DNA from: a virus
Virus record (IMG/VR): IMGVR_UViG_3300043420_001088
Coordinates: 1 to 23,619 of that record
Reading direction: 5' to 3' (one strand)
DNA length: 23,619 bases
Both the position numbers and the translations under genes were made by a program. Shown one piece after another: positions 1 through 7,274 of this stretch. Under the pieces are notes generated by a model. It did no database searches. It was not told the origin of the DNA and saw nothing but the letters and a program-made list of their open reading frames with translations. Each line of letters starts with the position of its first letter. The stretch's first letter is position 1.

Positions 1-53
1 CTTGAGTGACCGGCTCTACGCTGGCCTCAACGCTGGAACTTCTACGCGGAGTC

Positions 54-248
54 ATGAAACGAGTTCGCCTCTTCGTACTACAGGATAACTGTCGCAGCTT
101 TATTGACGTTCCTTACGGCGTCCACGCTGAGGCTCAAGCCGAGCTTGAGATGTTTGGCGCCGAGGTTTACCACTCGATGGTTTTAAGCGAACCAGTCAAA
201 CAAAGGAAATCACGGACTGGCGCTAGACTCAAACAAAGGATGTACTGA
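54..248 (+). CDS. Small unknown protein upstream of the connector genes
   Basis: A 64-residue protein from the ATG at 54, rich in Arg and Lys at its C-terminus and starting MKRVRLFVLQ. I do not recognise a family. Its place just before the head-tail adaptor makes a virion or assembly role possible, but that is context only. The start is uncertain: the frame is open back to a GTG at position 6, just after an in-frame TGA at 3-5, which would give 80 residues. GGAG lies only two bases before the ATG, too close for a good ribosome binding site. A second frame (2-88) is also open from the window edge and could be the tail end of the preceding gene, overlapping this one. Confidence 0.5.
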   Translation: MKRVRLFVLQDNCRSFIDVPYGVHAEAQAELEMFGAEVYHSMVLSEPVKQRKSRTGARLKQRMY

Positions 249-250
249 TT

Positions 251-781
251 GTGGCTGCCGTCATTGATGCCACTGTTGCCGGCGCGTCAGCCAACAGCTA
301 CGTGACGCTTGCCGCTGCAAACACGTATTTCGAGACTGTCCCTGATTCTGCGACTTGGACCGATAAGACCGACGATCAAAAAAATCGCGCTCTGATCAGT
401 GCCACCCGCTGGATCGACGCACTGAGTTTTTATGGCGATCGTTGCACCACTACTCAAGCGTTGAAGTGGCCCCGCGAGGATTTTGAAGTCGACGGCATCG
501 AGCTTGTCTGCACGACTATCCCAACCGAGATCAAGGTTGCCACTTACGAATTAGCACGCGCTCTTGCCAACGACACAGACGCTATTACCGGCAGCACTGG
601 CACCACCGGTCTGTACGACCAAGTGGAGCTTGGCGAACTCAAAGTGAAATACAAAGCCAGCTCAATGACACCAGGTATGGTCAACAACGTCTTTGATCTT
701 TACCCCTGGCTGCAGACTTATCTCGGCGCTTATTGCATGGGCGGCGCCACCAACTACGCCGTCCGTCTACGTCGAGGTTGA
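251..781 (+). CDS. Head-tail adaptor, DnaT-like phage family
   Basis: A 176-residue protein. The N-terminal pattern NSYVTLAAANTYF followed by a Trp, a run of Lys/Asp and RALISATRWIDAL matches the phage family usually annotated 'DnaT-like ssDNA-binding protein', which in siphophages sits in the position of the gp6-type adaptor docking on the portal. The helical, acidic middle section fits a connector ring subunit. It starts at GTG 251, ten bases after AAAGGA and two bases past the previous stop. A GTG start is supported because the family motif begins almost immediately after it. It is followed at once by the head-closure gene, the expected order. The DnaT name reflects sequence resemblance only; a structural role is more likely from the context. 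Confidence 0.8.
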   Translation: MAAVIDATVAGASANSYVTLAAANTYFETVPDSATWTDKTDDQKNRALISATRWIDALSFYGDRCTTTQALKWPREDFEVDGIELVCTTIPTEIKVATYELARALANDTDAITGSTGTTGLYDQVELGELKVKYKASSMTPGMVNNVFDLYPWLQTYLGAYCMGGATNYAVRLRRG

Positions 782-782
782 T

Positions 783-1160
783 ATGGGTCTAATCGACACT
801 ACTTTTGCCCCAATTCCCACTTCAGTCTTGGCTGACTGGGGCCAAAACATCACGTACATCAAAACCACCACACCCCGCACCTACAACCCCACAACCGGCA
901 CCGTTTCTGGTGCAGATACCACTGTGACGGTTAAGGCCGTAATTACACGTGTAAGTCCACGTGAGTCTGAAGGTTTGTACCAAACAACCGATCTCAAAGT
1001 CATCATCGGCGCCAGCGAGCTTGGCACTTACTATCCGACTGAGGCTGATCGCATCCAGTACACACAGGCTGGAGCAACCCGCGAAGCCAAGATTATCGCC
1101 ATCACCACCTACCGCGGCGATAACCCTGTTTACCACTCTCTAATCGTGAGGCCCCAGTAA
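783..1160 (+). CDS. Probable head closure / head-tail joining protein
   Basis: A 125-residue, beta-rich protein. I placed the start at ATG 783, preceded by GAGG at 774-777 with five bases of spacing and one base past the upstream stop. The frame opens further upstream at 693 but that would overlap the adaptor by nearly 90 bases. No catalytic motif is seen; the sequence alternates polar and hydrophobic residues with many Thr and Val, as in small SPP1 gp16 / HK97-type closure proteins. The call relies mostly on size and on position between the adaptor and the HK97 gp10-like gene. Its stop overlaps the next start as TAATG. Confidence 0.6.
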   Translation: MGLIDTTFAPIPTSVLADWGQNITYIKTTTPRTYNPTTGTVSGADTTVTVKAVITRVSPRESEGLYQTTDLKVIIGASELGTYYPTEADRIQYTQAGATREAKIIAITTYRGDNPVYHSLIVRPQ

Positions 1161-1708
1161 TGGCACGCAATCGCGGTTTTCTGAACGAATTGGACCGTTT
1201 AGCGGAAAACATTGATCGTATTGCTGTCGCTGCTTTTAGCCGAGGCCCAGCCCGAGCCGCAGAAGAAATTGTTGTGGATTTACAGGAAGCGGGGCCTGTG
1301 TGGTCAGGTAAATTTTCAAACTCTTGGCAAATAGAAACAACCGATGGCCGCCGCACAGCCGGCAGCGGTTCTCCAGGATTACCTCAACGTGTGCCTGCCC
1401 CACTACTTAGTGGCCGTGGTTTTGCTTTTGACGACATCAAGTACACAATCTCAAACTTCTCGCCTTATGCCGATGAAGCACGAGATTTAGTTGAGGGATA
1501 TTTTGAAGATCCAGGTACGACTCCACTAAAAGAGTACGACCGAGGTACGCGTGTTAGCGGTTATCGGGGAGATATTGTTGGCGACGACGAAGGACCAAAC
1601 CGGATTACCGCTCCCCTCGATTGGTACACAACTTATCTGCGCGGTGGTGCTATAGATAGGCGCATAAGAGTCCAACTTGACGAGGAATTAGGGAGGATCC
1701 GTTTGTGA
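1160..1708 (+). CDS. HK97 gp10-like neck/tail component protein
   Basis: A 182-residue protein. Residues about 34-57 carry the pattern EEIVVDLQEAGPVWSGKFSNSW, seen here in two parts (helix, then P-V-W-S-G-x-F-S-N-S-W), which is the core of the HK97 gp10-like family of head-tail connecting proteins. The rest is polar with a long loop-like section rich in Gly, Arg and Pro near residues 60-80 and 115-150, so it is longer than the roughly 110-150 residues usual for the family. GAGG at 1147-1150 lies nine bases before the ATG. It sits between the head-closure and tail-terminator genes, overlapping the latter by four bases (GTGA). Confidence 0.72.
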   Translation: MARNRGFLNELDRLAENIDRIAVAAFSRGPARAAEEIVVDLQEAGPVWSGKFSNSWQIETTDGRRTAGSGSPGLPQRVPAPLLSGRGFAFDDIKYTISNFSPYADEARDLVEGYFEDPGTTPLKEYDRGTRVSGYRGDIVGDDEGPNRITAPLDWYTTYLRGGAIDRRIRVQLDEELGRIRL

Positions 1709-2136
1709 ACTACCAAGCAATCCGCGCCGCCGTCGAAAACCCGCTGCTTTCAGCATTTGGCGCACTGGTGCCAGCGGTTCCTGTGTACTTCGATAACATC
1801 ACAGCGGTCCCACCTAACACAACCACTGAGTACGTTCGCGTCAATGTTACTTTCGGTATTACCAACGAACCCACGCTTACCAGCAGCGTTGACAACGCCC
1901 GTGGCGCGATTGTTATCCGCATTTTTACGGAAAAAGGACGCGGCCCAGCCCGCAACCAAACCCTTTTGACAACAGCAGTCAGCGCATTGGAAACCCTTAA
2001 CGACACAGCAAAAACATCTAGCGGCGTATTTTTTCGCGTTGGTGAGATAAACGGTCCTACATTTTCCGCGACTGAGGAAGCACCGCATTTCGTAGGACGG
2101 ATAGATACCTCCTACGTTGCAACTGTGTTGTCGTAG
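1705..2136 (+). CDS. Tail terminator-like protein (DUF4128 type)
   Basis: A 143-residue protein that probably caps the tail tube at the head-proximal end. It begins MNYQAIRAAVENPLLSAF, has a central TTTEYVRVNVTFG strand and ends with GRIDTSYVATVLS, all in keeping with the lambda gpU-like / DUF4128 tail-terminator group, and the length is usual for that group. It starts at GTG 1705, overlapping the previous stop by four bases, with GGGAGG at 1691-1696 eight bases upstream. The gene order terminator then major tail protein is the usual one. The exact subfamily is from memory. Confidence 0.75.
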   Translation: MNYQAIRAAVENPLLSAFGALVPAVPVYFDNITAVPPNTTTEYVRVNVTFGITNEPTLTSSVDNARGAIVIRIFTEKGRGPARNQTLLTTAVSALETLNDTAKTSSGVFFRVGEINGPTFSATEEAPHFVGRIDTSYVATVLS

Positions 2137-2148
2137 GTAATGCTTAGC

Positions 2149-2166
2149 TACAGGCGCTAACCTGTA
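2149..2166. repeat. Short inverted repeat before the major tail gene
   Basis: TACAGG and CCTGTA form a 6-base perfect inverted repeat around a six-base loop, followed by a second small one (CGGGC/GCCCG near 2173-2185). They lie in the 76-base gap before the major tail gene. No T-run follows, so this is not a clear terminator; it could be an operator, an RNA hairpin or chance. Confidence 0.25.
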
Positions 2167-2212
2167 TTAAGCCGGGCAGTGCCCGCCCAACAACGTTCAT
2201 TTGGTACGCCCT

Positions 2213-2986
2213 ATGGCCACCACCGTTCTGTCCGGCACGTCCGGCGCTCTTTACTACAAACCCGCCGGCACCACCGGCACCTTTGGTGAATCCGGTGTTT
2301 CCGTCGCCAATGACGAAATCACCGTCGCCCCCTACCTGAACTTCAAAGTCGGCGATCCTGTCCAGTTCAGCGTGGTAAACAGCCAAACCGGCGGCGCCGG
2401 CAGCGGCACCCTTCCCGCCGGCATTACCGCCGGCACTACTTACTACGTGATCGCCTACGCCCCCACCACTGGCGTGCTGCAAGTTTCGGCAACCGCCGGC
2501 GGTGGCACGATCACAATCACCGACGATGGCACCGCCGCAGCTCCTAACGAGTTCCAGGTTGCCTATGCGGCCTTTGCCGTTGTCGGTCAAGTCCGCGACT
2601 GGAGCTTTGAAATCAGCCGCGCTGAAATCGATGTGACCACCATCGGTCAAACCCCTGGTCAGTACGTGCCTTTCCGTAGCTACATCAGCGGCTTCGGCGA
2701 CGGCACCGGCACCGCAACGGTCTACATGACCAACGAGGACGCCGCTCTGTCCAACCGGATGATTGAAGACGTGCTGCAGCGCCAGCAAACCGGCGCTGCT
2801 TTCAAGCTGTACACCGACCGCGTGTTCAGCGGCGGCACCCTGAGCGAGAGCCTGAGCCGTTCGATCGCTTTCGATGCAGTGCTGACTTCGGCCAGCCTGA
2901 ACATCAACCCCGACGACGCTCAATCGGTGACCGTCAACTTCCGCCCCGCAGGCACCCCCACCTTCGACTTCAGCACCTCCGCCTGA
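2213..2986 (+). CDS. Major tail tube protein
   Basis: A 257-residue protein that should form the tail tube. Residues 128-171 carry the tube-family core pattern (DWSFEISRAEIDVTTIG, then YVPFRSYISGFGDGTGTATV), and residues 222-247 the final strands (AVLTSASLNINPDDAQSVTV, then NF). Between the N-terminal arm and the core, residues about 42-105 look like an inserted beta domain (FKVGDPVQF ... TAGTTYYVI ... GVLQVSAT). The gene has higher GC and more regular C-ending codons than its neighbours, fitting high expression. I chose ATG 2213; TTG 2201 is in frame but less likely. No clear Shine-Dalgarno is seen. It stands alone between a 76-base gap and a strong terminator, as expected for an abundant protein. 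Two likely paralogues lie at 12190-12615 and 12615-13511. Confidence 0.85.
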   Translation: MATTVLSGTSGALYYKPAGTTGTFGESGVSVANDEITVAPYLNFKVGDPVQFSVVNSQTGGAGSGTLPAGITAGTTYYVIAYAPTTGVLQVSATAGGGTITITDDGTAAAPNEFQVAYAAFAVVGQVRDWSFEISRAEIDVTTIGQTPGQYVPFRSYISGFGDGTGTATVYMTNEDAALSNRMIEDVLQRQQTGAAFKLYTDRVFSGGTLSESLSRSIAFDAVLTSASLNINPDDAQSVTVNFRPAGTPTFDFSTSA

Positions 2987-3012
2987 TAGGTTGCCGGTGC
3001 AGTAGGTTCAGT

Positions 3013-3040
3013 AACCCCGGCCTCACAACCGGGGTTTTTT
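3013..3040 (+). terminator. Rho-independent terminator after major tail gene
   Basis: AACCCCGG and CCGGGGTT form an 8-base perfect stem around an eight-base loop, with a run of six T at 3035-3040. It begins 27 bases after the major tail stop codon and would end that transcript or reduce read-through into the chaperone genes. Confidence 0.9.
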
Positions 3041-3054
3041 CATTTCTAGTCCGC

Positions 3055-3060
3055 TACACT
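3055..3060 (+). promoter_or_regulatory. Possible -10 box (TACACT)
   Basis: TACACT lies directly after the terminator and 23 bases before the chaperone start. It matches four of six positions of the sigma-70 -10 consensus; no convincing -35 box is seen. It is one of several TANANT boxes at similar spacing in this window. Confidence 0.3.
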
Positions 3061-3083
3061 AGTCGCATACCCCAAGCACTGGT

Positions 3084-3425
3084 ATGCCCGTTCCTGTACG
3101 CGCAATCGACCGTCTCCGCAAGGCTGCCAACCTTGAACCGGTCAAAAAAGTAGTAGATCTGTCCGACGGCAGCACATTTGAAATGTGGGTGGCACCGCTG
3201 ACGATGGCCGAGCGCGAACGCGCCCAAAAGCAAGCCAAGTCCGACGACGCCAACGCTTTCGCACTCCAGCTGCTGATCGCTAAGGCACTCGACGAGTCCG
3301 GCGCCAAGCTTTTTAGTGTTGGTGAGGTGGACGTACTCAAAAACGAGGTCAAGGACAAGGATTTGCAAGCGTTGATGCTGGCGATTTTGACCGATGACGC
3401 CGAGCCCATCGACCCAAAATCCTGA
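3084..3425 (+). CDS. Tail assembly chaperone, G-like (zero-frame product)
   Basis: A 113-residue, highly charged, mostly helical protein. It matches the general form of lambda gpG analogues: a short N-terminal section, a beta pair (STFEMWVAPLTM), then helices rich in Ala, Lys and Asp. In this family the protein coats the tape measure during tail assembly and is absent from the finished virion. It sits between the major tail gene and the tape measure gene, the fixed place for this pair. No good Shine-Dalgarno is seen; the start at ATG 3084 is the first in the frame after the terminator. Its last codons hold the C CCA AAA slippery site just before the TGA, from which the longer product is made. 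Confidence 0.85.
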   Translation: MPVPVRAIDRLRKAANLEPVKKVVDLSDGSTFEMWVAPLTMAERERAQKQAKSDDANAFALQLLIAKALDESGAKLFSVGEVDVLKNEVKDKDLQALMLAILTDDAEPIDPKS

Positions 3426-3610
3426 GCGCCGAACTCCGCAAGGACAACTGGCTCATGCTCCAATTTGGCGTCGCCAAGGAGTTGGGCCTAACTCTTACCG
3501 AAGTTCGCACCACAATGACCGCCGAGGAGTTACTCGGCTGGAGCGCCTACTTCCAGATCCTCAACGAGGACCAGCAGAAGGAGCTTGAAAAAGCCAAACG
3601 CCGCCGCTAA
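3084..3610 (+). CDS. Tail assembly chaperone fusion, G-T-like, made by -1 frameshift
   Basis: Slipping back one base at 3413-3419 bypasses the TGA at 3423-3425 and continues in the -1 frame to TAA 3608-3610. This adds 63 residues to the first 112, for a 175-residue product. The added part reads cleanly: it begins ILSAELRKDNWLMLQFGVAK and includes MTAEELLGWSAYF, which is typical of T-domain proteins that contact the tail tube subunits, and it ends in a Lys/Arg-rich helix. The T part has an internal ATG at 3455 but no obvious Shine-Dalgarno, so frameshifting is the more likely route. The fusion to tape-measure ratio in this family is set by frameshift efficiency, which cannot be read from sequence. 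Confidence 0.82.
3413..3419 (+). promoter_or_regulatory. -1 programmed frameshift slippery heptamer C CCA AAA
   Basis: The heptamer fits X XXY YYZ with zero-frame codons CCA AAA and -1 codons CCC AAA. The zero-frame stop lies only four bases further on. Downstream, TGAGC (3423-3427) can pair with GCTCA (3451-3455), enclosing a small TCC-GCAA-GGA hairpin; this might act as the stimulating structure, but I could not fold it. Confidence 0.8.
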
Positions 3611-3625
3611 CCCGGCGGCTTTTTT
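3600..3625 (+). terminator. Rho-independent terminator overlapping the chaperone stop codon
   Basis: GCCGCCG (3600-3606) pairs with CGGCGGC (3613-3619) around a six-base loop and is followed by six T at 3620-3625. The stem uses the last Arg codons and the loop contains the TAA, so ribosomes reaching the stop of the frameshift product would disturb the hairpin. Confidence 0.85.
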
Positions 3626-3631
3626 GTCGCG

Positions 3632-3637
3632 TAAACT
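3632..3637 (+). promoter_or_regulatory. Possible -10 box (TAAACT)
   Basis: TAAACT lies just after the terminator and 26 bases before the GTG start of the tape measure gene. It matches four of six consensus positions and no clear -35 is visible. Confidence 0.3.
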
Positions 3638-3663
3638 GAAGTACCAGAGTGTGACGCAGCGCC

Positions 3664-6600
3664 GTGGCTTACAGAGCTGATATTGAGATCGGCGTAAGAG
3701 GCGCGGACAAGCTTAGGGAACTGCAAGAACGTGTAGTTAAACTTTCTCGTGCCGTAGAAGATGCGAACGTAAAAACACTTATTGATAGAAAGGCTATTCA
3801 AAGCGTAAGTGAATACACAAGCGTAGTAGCTAAAGCGGCCGATACATTACGTGAAACAGCAATACAACTAAATGCCGCAGGTAAAGCCTCAGGAGATTAC
3901 GCGGACGCTATTAGTCAGTATGTTACAGCTATTGGACAGGCAAACGCAGCACAACAACTACAAAATAATCTTATTGCTGATGAAATTGAATTACGCCGTA
4001 AACAAAAGTTAGCCCAATCCGGTATTCGTGAAACTACACAATATACCGGTCCTATCGGTCCAGGACCAGCTTCGTCGGTACTTGGAGGACAATCAACTCC
4101 CGTTGAAGAACGTATTCGCAGGACTCTAGATGCGCGAAGAGACGAACTAGAGCTGCAAAGAGCACTACTAACCTTGGAAGAAAAGTCTGCAGAAATAGCA
4201 AACAAAAAACTACAAGCGCAAGGAGAAATAGCCGCACTTACAGCTAGAAGCGTAAACGCCGCAAAATTTCAAGCGGTACAAACACCTGCACAACTTGCGT
4301 TACCAGCGTTTACAGAAAGGGGCTTACAGCTTTTAGATGATAGTGTAAGAGCGAATGCCAGTAGCTTAAGAATTGAAGCGGCACTGAACGGAGAACGCCA
4401 GCGTGGTGTACGTTTCTTAGAAAAACAGACAGCGGAAGAACAACGCCAACTTGAATTAGGAATTCTCGGTGCACGAACTAACATCCTCCCCGGTACTGGA
4501 CGGGCTCTAGGTGCGGTACCAACCGGAGGTTTTCCTACTGCAGGTCCCATGCTCAGCCCCGGTTTTCGGGGTATGCAGCGCAATGTCGGAAGATTCGGAG
4601 AGAATCTGGCCCTTGGCGCAGGCTTCCCGCTACTGTTCGGCGGTGGAGCTGGGTCAGTTTTAGGCTCTATCGCTGGCTCGTTTGTTGGCTCCGGTTTTGG
4701 CGGTCAGATTTTAGGCGGGGCTTTAGGTCAAGTTCTTGACCAAGCGCTCCTTAAAATTCGCGACATTGGCACGGCTATTAAAGAACTGGATTTTTCATCT
4801 CTAGTAGAGTCTGGAATCCGGTTTACAGAAGAAATTCAATCTCAACTAGATCTTTTACTTCAAGTTGGGGATGCCGTAACAACACAGAAGATTCTTAGTC
4901 AGGAAGTAGCGCGCGAGACGGGAACCTTACCTGGCGTAACAGAGGATATTGCAAATAGCGTAAGTATCTTAAATGACTCTTGGCGCAAAACAATTAACGC
5001 CATTGGAACGACTGTAGGTATAATTGCTTCTCCTCTTGCTGTAGCAATAGCAGGGATACTTGAAGCAGTAAATTTAATCTTTAGAGGCGTAAATCAGATA
5101 TTTAGTTTGCTCGGTAAAGGTATAAAAACGGCAGCCGAATTTGTTATTCAGTTGGTTGGCGGTAAAGAGGTACTAGAGTTTATTAACCAGGGTATAGCGC
5201 AATTAAATTCCGGTTTAAGTGAAGCTGTTGCAACAGCAGCAGAATTCCGTAATACACTCAACCAGACTGTGGTACGCACGTCTATCGACCTGACCGCTGC
5301 TCAAGCTCTCACACCCGGTCTTACTAGCGAAGATAAACTTACTAACATTCGTGTAGAAAAACAAAGGCAGCTAAACCAGCTGTATCAAGATGAAGCCGAT
5401 GCAAGAATTAAGATTCGCAGTGAAAACGCTAAAGCCACGCAAGAAATTATTGATGGTTTAATTAAACAAAACGAGTTTGTATTCAAAAACAAAAGAGAGC
5501 TTGTTGAAATAACCGCTGAAAGGCAAATTACGGCAGAAGTTCAACGGGAACAAGCTCGCCTAGCCGGTGAAGAAGCACGAGCTGCAGAAAAAGCAGCAAG
5601 AGAGCTGGAACGTCAGCGCAAAGAAACGGAACGTATGGCAGAATTACGTCGTAAACAGTTAGATGATGCTCAGCGCAATTTTATTCTTGCGGAAGCAAAT
5701 ATAGACATCGCTACTTCCAACACAAAAGAAAGCAAATTACAGGCCGAATACGATAAAGTACGCGTAGAGCGTATGTTTACTTTTAGCGATTTACTTAAAA
5801 AAGCTTTAAGCGAAGAAGAGCGTGAGTTTATAGTACAGACTCAATACTTACAGGTTATATTAGATACAATTAAAAACGAAGAAGCTCTTTTAGAACTTAA
5901 AAAACAGCAGACGGCGGAACTTTATGCCCAACTAGATGCAGCAGGAATCCTTGATGAACAGACACAAAGGCGTTTACGTCGTGGCATGAGCCCTGAAGGG
6001 GGCGCGGATCGACGCGTCGGCGTACTCGGTTTTACTTCTGGCATTGATTTAGACCCAAGCAACAGAGCCGCTGAAAAAATAAAAGAGATGAAACAGCGTT
6101 TAGAAGAATTAAGCGACCCAATCAATATGGCTGCCCAAGGTGCTATGGGTATTGGCAACGCTTTCAGCACGGCGTTCCAAGGCATAATCACGGGCACTCA
6201 ATCTACACAAGAAGCACTTAGCAATTTCTTCAAAGGCGTTGGCGATGCTTTTGTAAGTATGGCCACCGAAATTATTGCTCAAATGGTTGTAATGTTTGCC
6301 TTTAAAACACTACTAGGTATTTTTGGTGGCGGAGGCGGCAGCTTTTTTAGCGGCGCAGGTCCGGTAAAACTGCCGGGCGCATTGAATCCGTTGGGAGGAG
6401 CGGATGTAGCAGGTAATTTTGCTCCGAATTTTACATTTGCAGAAGGCGGATTTGTTACCGGCCCCACTCGCGCACTAATTGGCGAAGGCGGCGAACCGGA
6501 ATACGTCATCCCAGCCAGCAAGATGCGCACCGCTATGTCGCGTTATTCGGCTGGCGCACGCGGTTCTGCTGTCATCCCAGCCGGCAACGACGGCGGCGAG

Positions 6601-6807
6601 GGGCCAGATGGCGCCAATGCAACGGCACCAGGCACAATTGACGTGCGCTACACCGTTGAGCGCATCAATAACGTGGATTACGTGACCGCCGATCAATTCC
6701 AGCAAGGTATGCAACGTGCTGCTGCCGAAGGCGCCCAACGCGGCCAACAACTTACGCTTCGCCGTTTACAACAGTCACCTGCAACCCGTAGGAGGGTCGG
6801 CATCTGA
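3664..6807 (+). CDS. Tail tape measure protein
   Basis: A 1047-residue protein that sets tail length and helps pass DNA into the cell. At the usual scaling of about 0.15 nm per residue it predicts a tail near 155 nm. Residues 1-270 are largely coiled coil; about 320-370 is a Gly-rich hydrophobic stretch; about 450-500 is a second hydrophobic segment; about 550-770 is a long charged coiled coil. The end holds ALIGEGGEPEYVIPASKM, the conserved C-terminal motif of tape measures. No peptidase or lysozyme motif is seen. The start is GTG 3664, the first in frame after the terminator. The first 2.7 kb is AT-richer with many A- or T-ending codons, while the last 330 bases are GC-rich like the flanks. 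Its stop overlaps the next start (TGATG). Confidence 0.92.
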   Translation: MAYRADIEIGVRGADKLRELQERVVKLSRAVEDANVKTLIDRKAIQSVSEYTSVVAKAADTLRETAIQLNAAGKASGDYADAISQYVTAIGQANAAQQLQNNLIADEIELRRKQKLAQSGIRETTQYTGPIGPGPASSVLGGQSTPVEERIRRTLDARRDELELQRALLTLEEKSAEIANKKLQAQGEIAALTARSVNAAKFQAVQTPAQLALPAFTERGLQLLDDSVRANASSLRIEAALNGERQRGVRFLEKQTAEEQRQLELGILGARTNILPGTGRALGAVPTGGFPTAGPMLSPGFRGMQRNVGRFGENLALGAGFPLLFGGGAGSVLGSIAGSFVGSGFGGQILGGALGQVLDQALLKIRDIGTAIKELDFSSLVESGIRFTEEIQSQLDLLLQVGDAVTTQKILSQEVARETGTLPGVTEDIANSVSILNDSWRKTINAIGTTVGIIASPLAVAIAGILEAVNLIFRGVNQIFSLLGKGIKTAAEFVIQLVGGKEVLEFINQGIAQLNSGLSEAVATAAEFRNTLNQTVVRTSIDLTAAQALTPGLTSEDKLTNIRVEKQRQLNQLYQDEADARIKIRSENAKATQEIIDGLIKQNEFVFKNKRELVEITAERQITAEVQREQARLAGEEARAAEKAARELERQRKETERMAELRRKQLDDAQRNFILAEANIDIATSNTKESKLQAEYDKVRVERMFTFSDLLKKALSEEEREFIVQTQYLQVILDTIKNEEALLELKKQQTAELYAQLDAAGILDEQTQRRLRRGMSPEGGADRRVGVLGFTSGIDLDPSNRAAEKIKEMKQRLEELSDPINMAAQGAMGIGNAFSTAFQGIITGTQSTQEALSNFFKGVGDAFVSMATEIIAQMVVMFAFKTLLGIFGGGGGSFFSGAGPVKLPGALNPLGGADVAGNFAPNFTFAEGGFVTGPTRALIGEGGEPEYVIPASKMRTAMSRYSAGARGSAVIPAGNDGGEGPDGANATAPGTIDVRYTVERINNVDYVTADQFQQGMQRAAAEGAQRGQQLTLRRLQQSPATRRRVGI

Positions 6808-7274
6808 TGGAACTATCAATCGGCAATTATCTGACGCTGAAAGATCGCGGCGGCACTGTCCGCCTTCGTGCGCAGAACTTTTTTATCGGCCAAAACAGCA
6901 GCTACGAAAACCAAACGTACAACTTCATGCCATTCGGCTTTTCCGGCATCACAATCAACCGGAATGGCGACAACACCGACGCCAGCTTGGTTTTCCCAAA
7001 CAACGACATCAGCCGTAACTGGTCTGTCGAAGCTTTGCGAGATCGTTGGCTAGCGATTGTGTACGTGATGTTGCTGGATCCAGAAACCCGTGCTGTTACC
7101 ACGCGGATGCACCAGTACTACGGCCAAGTCGCGGGCGGGGAATGGGATGAAACGATGCTGACGCTCCAGCTCAATACCGTATTGGATGCTGTTGGCGCCG
7201 ATTTTCCAGTGCGGCGACTGAACCAACGCTTGATTGGTGCGTTGCCCGTGTCCAACAATGTCCGACTGCAGTGA
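6807..7274 (+). CDS. Minor tail protein, L-like (possible DUF1833 relative)
   Basis: A 155-residue protein directly after the tape measure, the place of lambda gpM/gpL. It has a beta-rich N-terminus (NFMPFGFSGITINRNGDN), a LVFPNNDISRNW segment, and ends with LDAVGADFPVRRLNQRLIG followed by a short strand. The closing P-x-R-R-L-x-Q motif recalls the C-terminal part of L/DUF1833-type minor tail proteins, which join the tube end to the tip complex. Start ATG 6807 overlaps the upstream stop by one base, so the two are translationally coupled. The family name is from memory and is the weak point; the role as distal tail protein is supported by order. Confidence 0.7.
   Translation: MELSIGNYLTLKDRGGTVRLRAQNFFIGQNSSYENQTYNFMPFGFSGITINRNGDNTDASLVFPNNDISRNWSVEALRDRWLAIVYVMLLDPETRAVTTRMHQYYGQVAGGEWDETMLTLQLNTVLDAVGADFPVRRLNQRLIGALPVSNNVRLQ

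Noticed and set aside
2-88. Open frame from the left edge that could be the end of the preceding gene
   Set aside because: It is too short to judge and competes with the frame of the first listed gene; noted there instead.
2144-2923. 259-residue open frame on the minus strand
   Set aside because: It is the antisense shadow of the GC-rich, codon-regular major tail gene; its translation is low-complexity Ala/Gly with no family resemblance.
3394-3588. 64-residue + strand frame across the chaperone region
   Set aside because: It is in the third frame; the -1 frame gives the T-like protein and explains the region.
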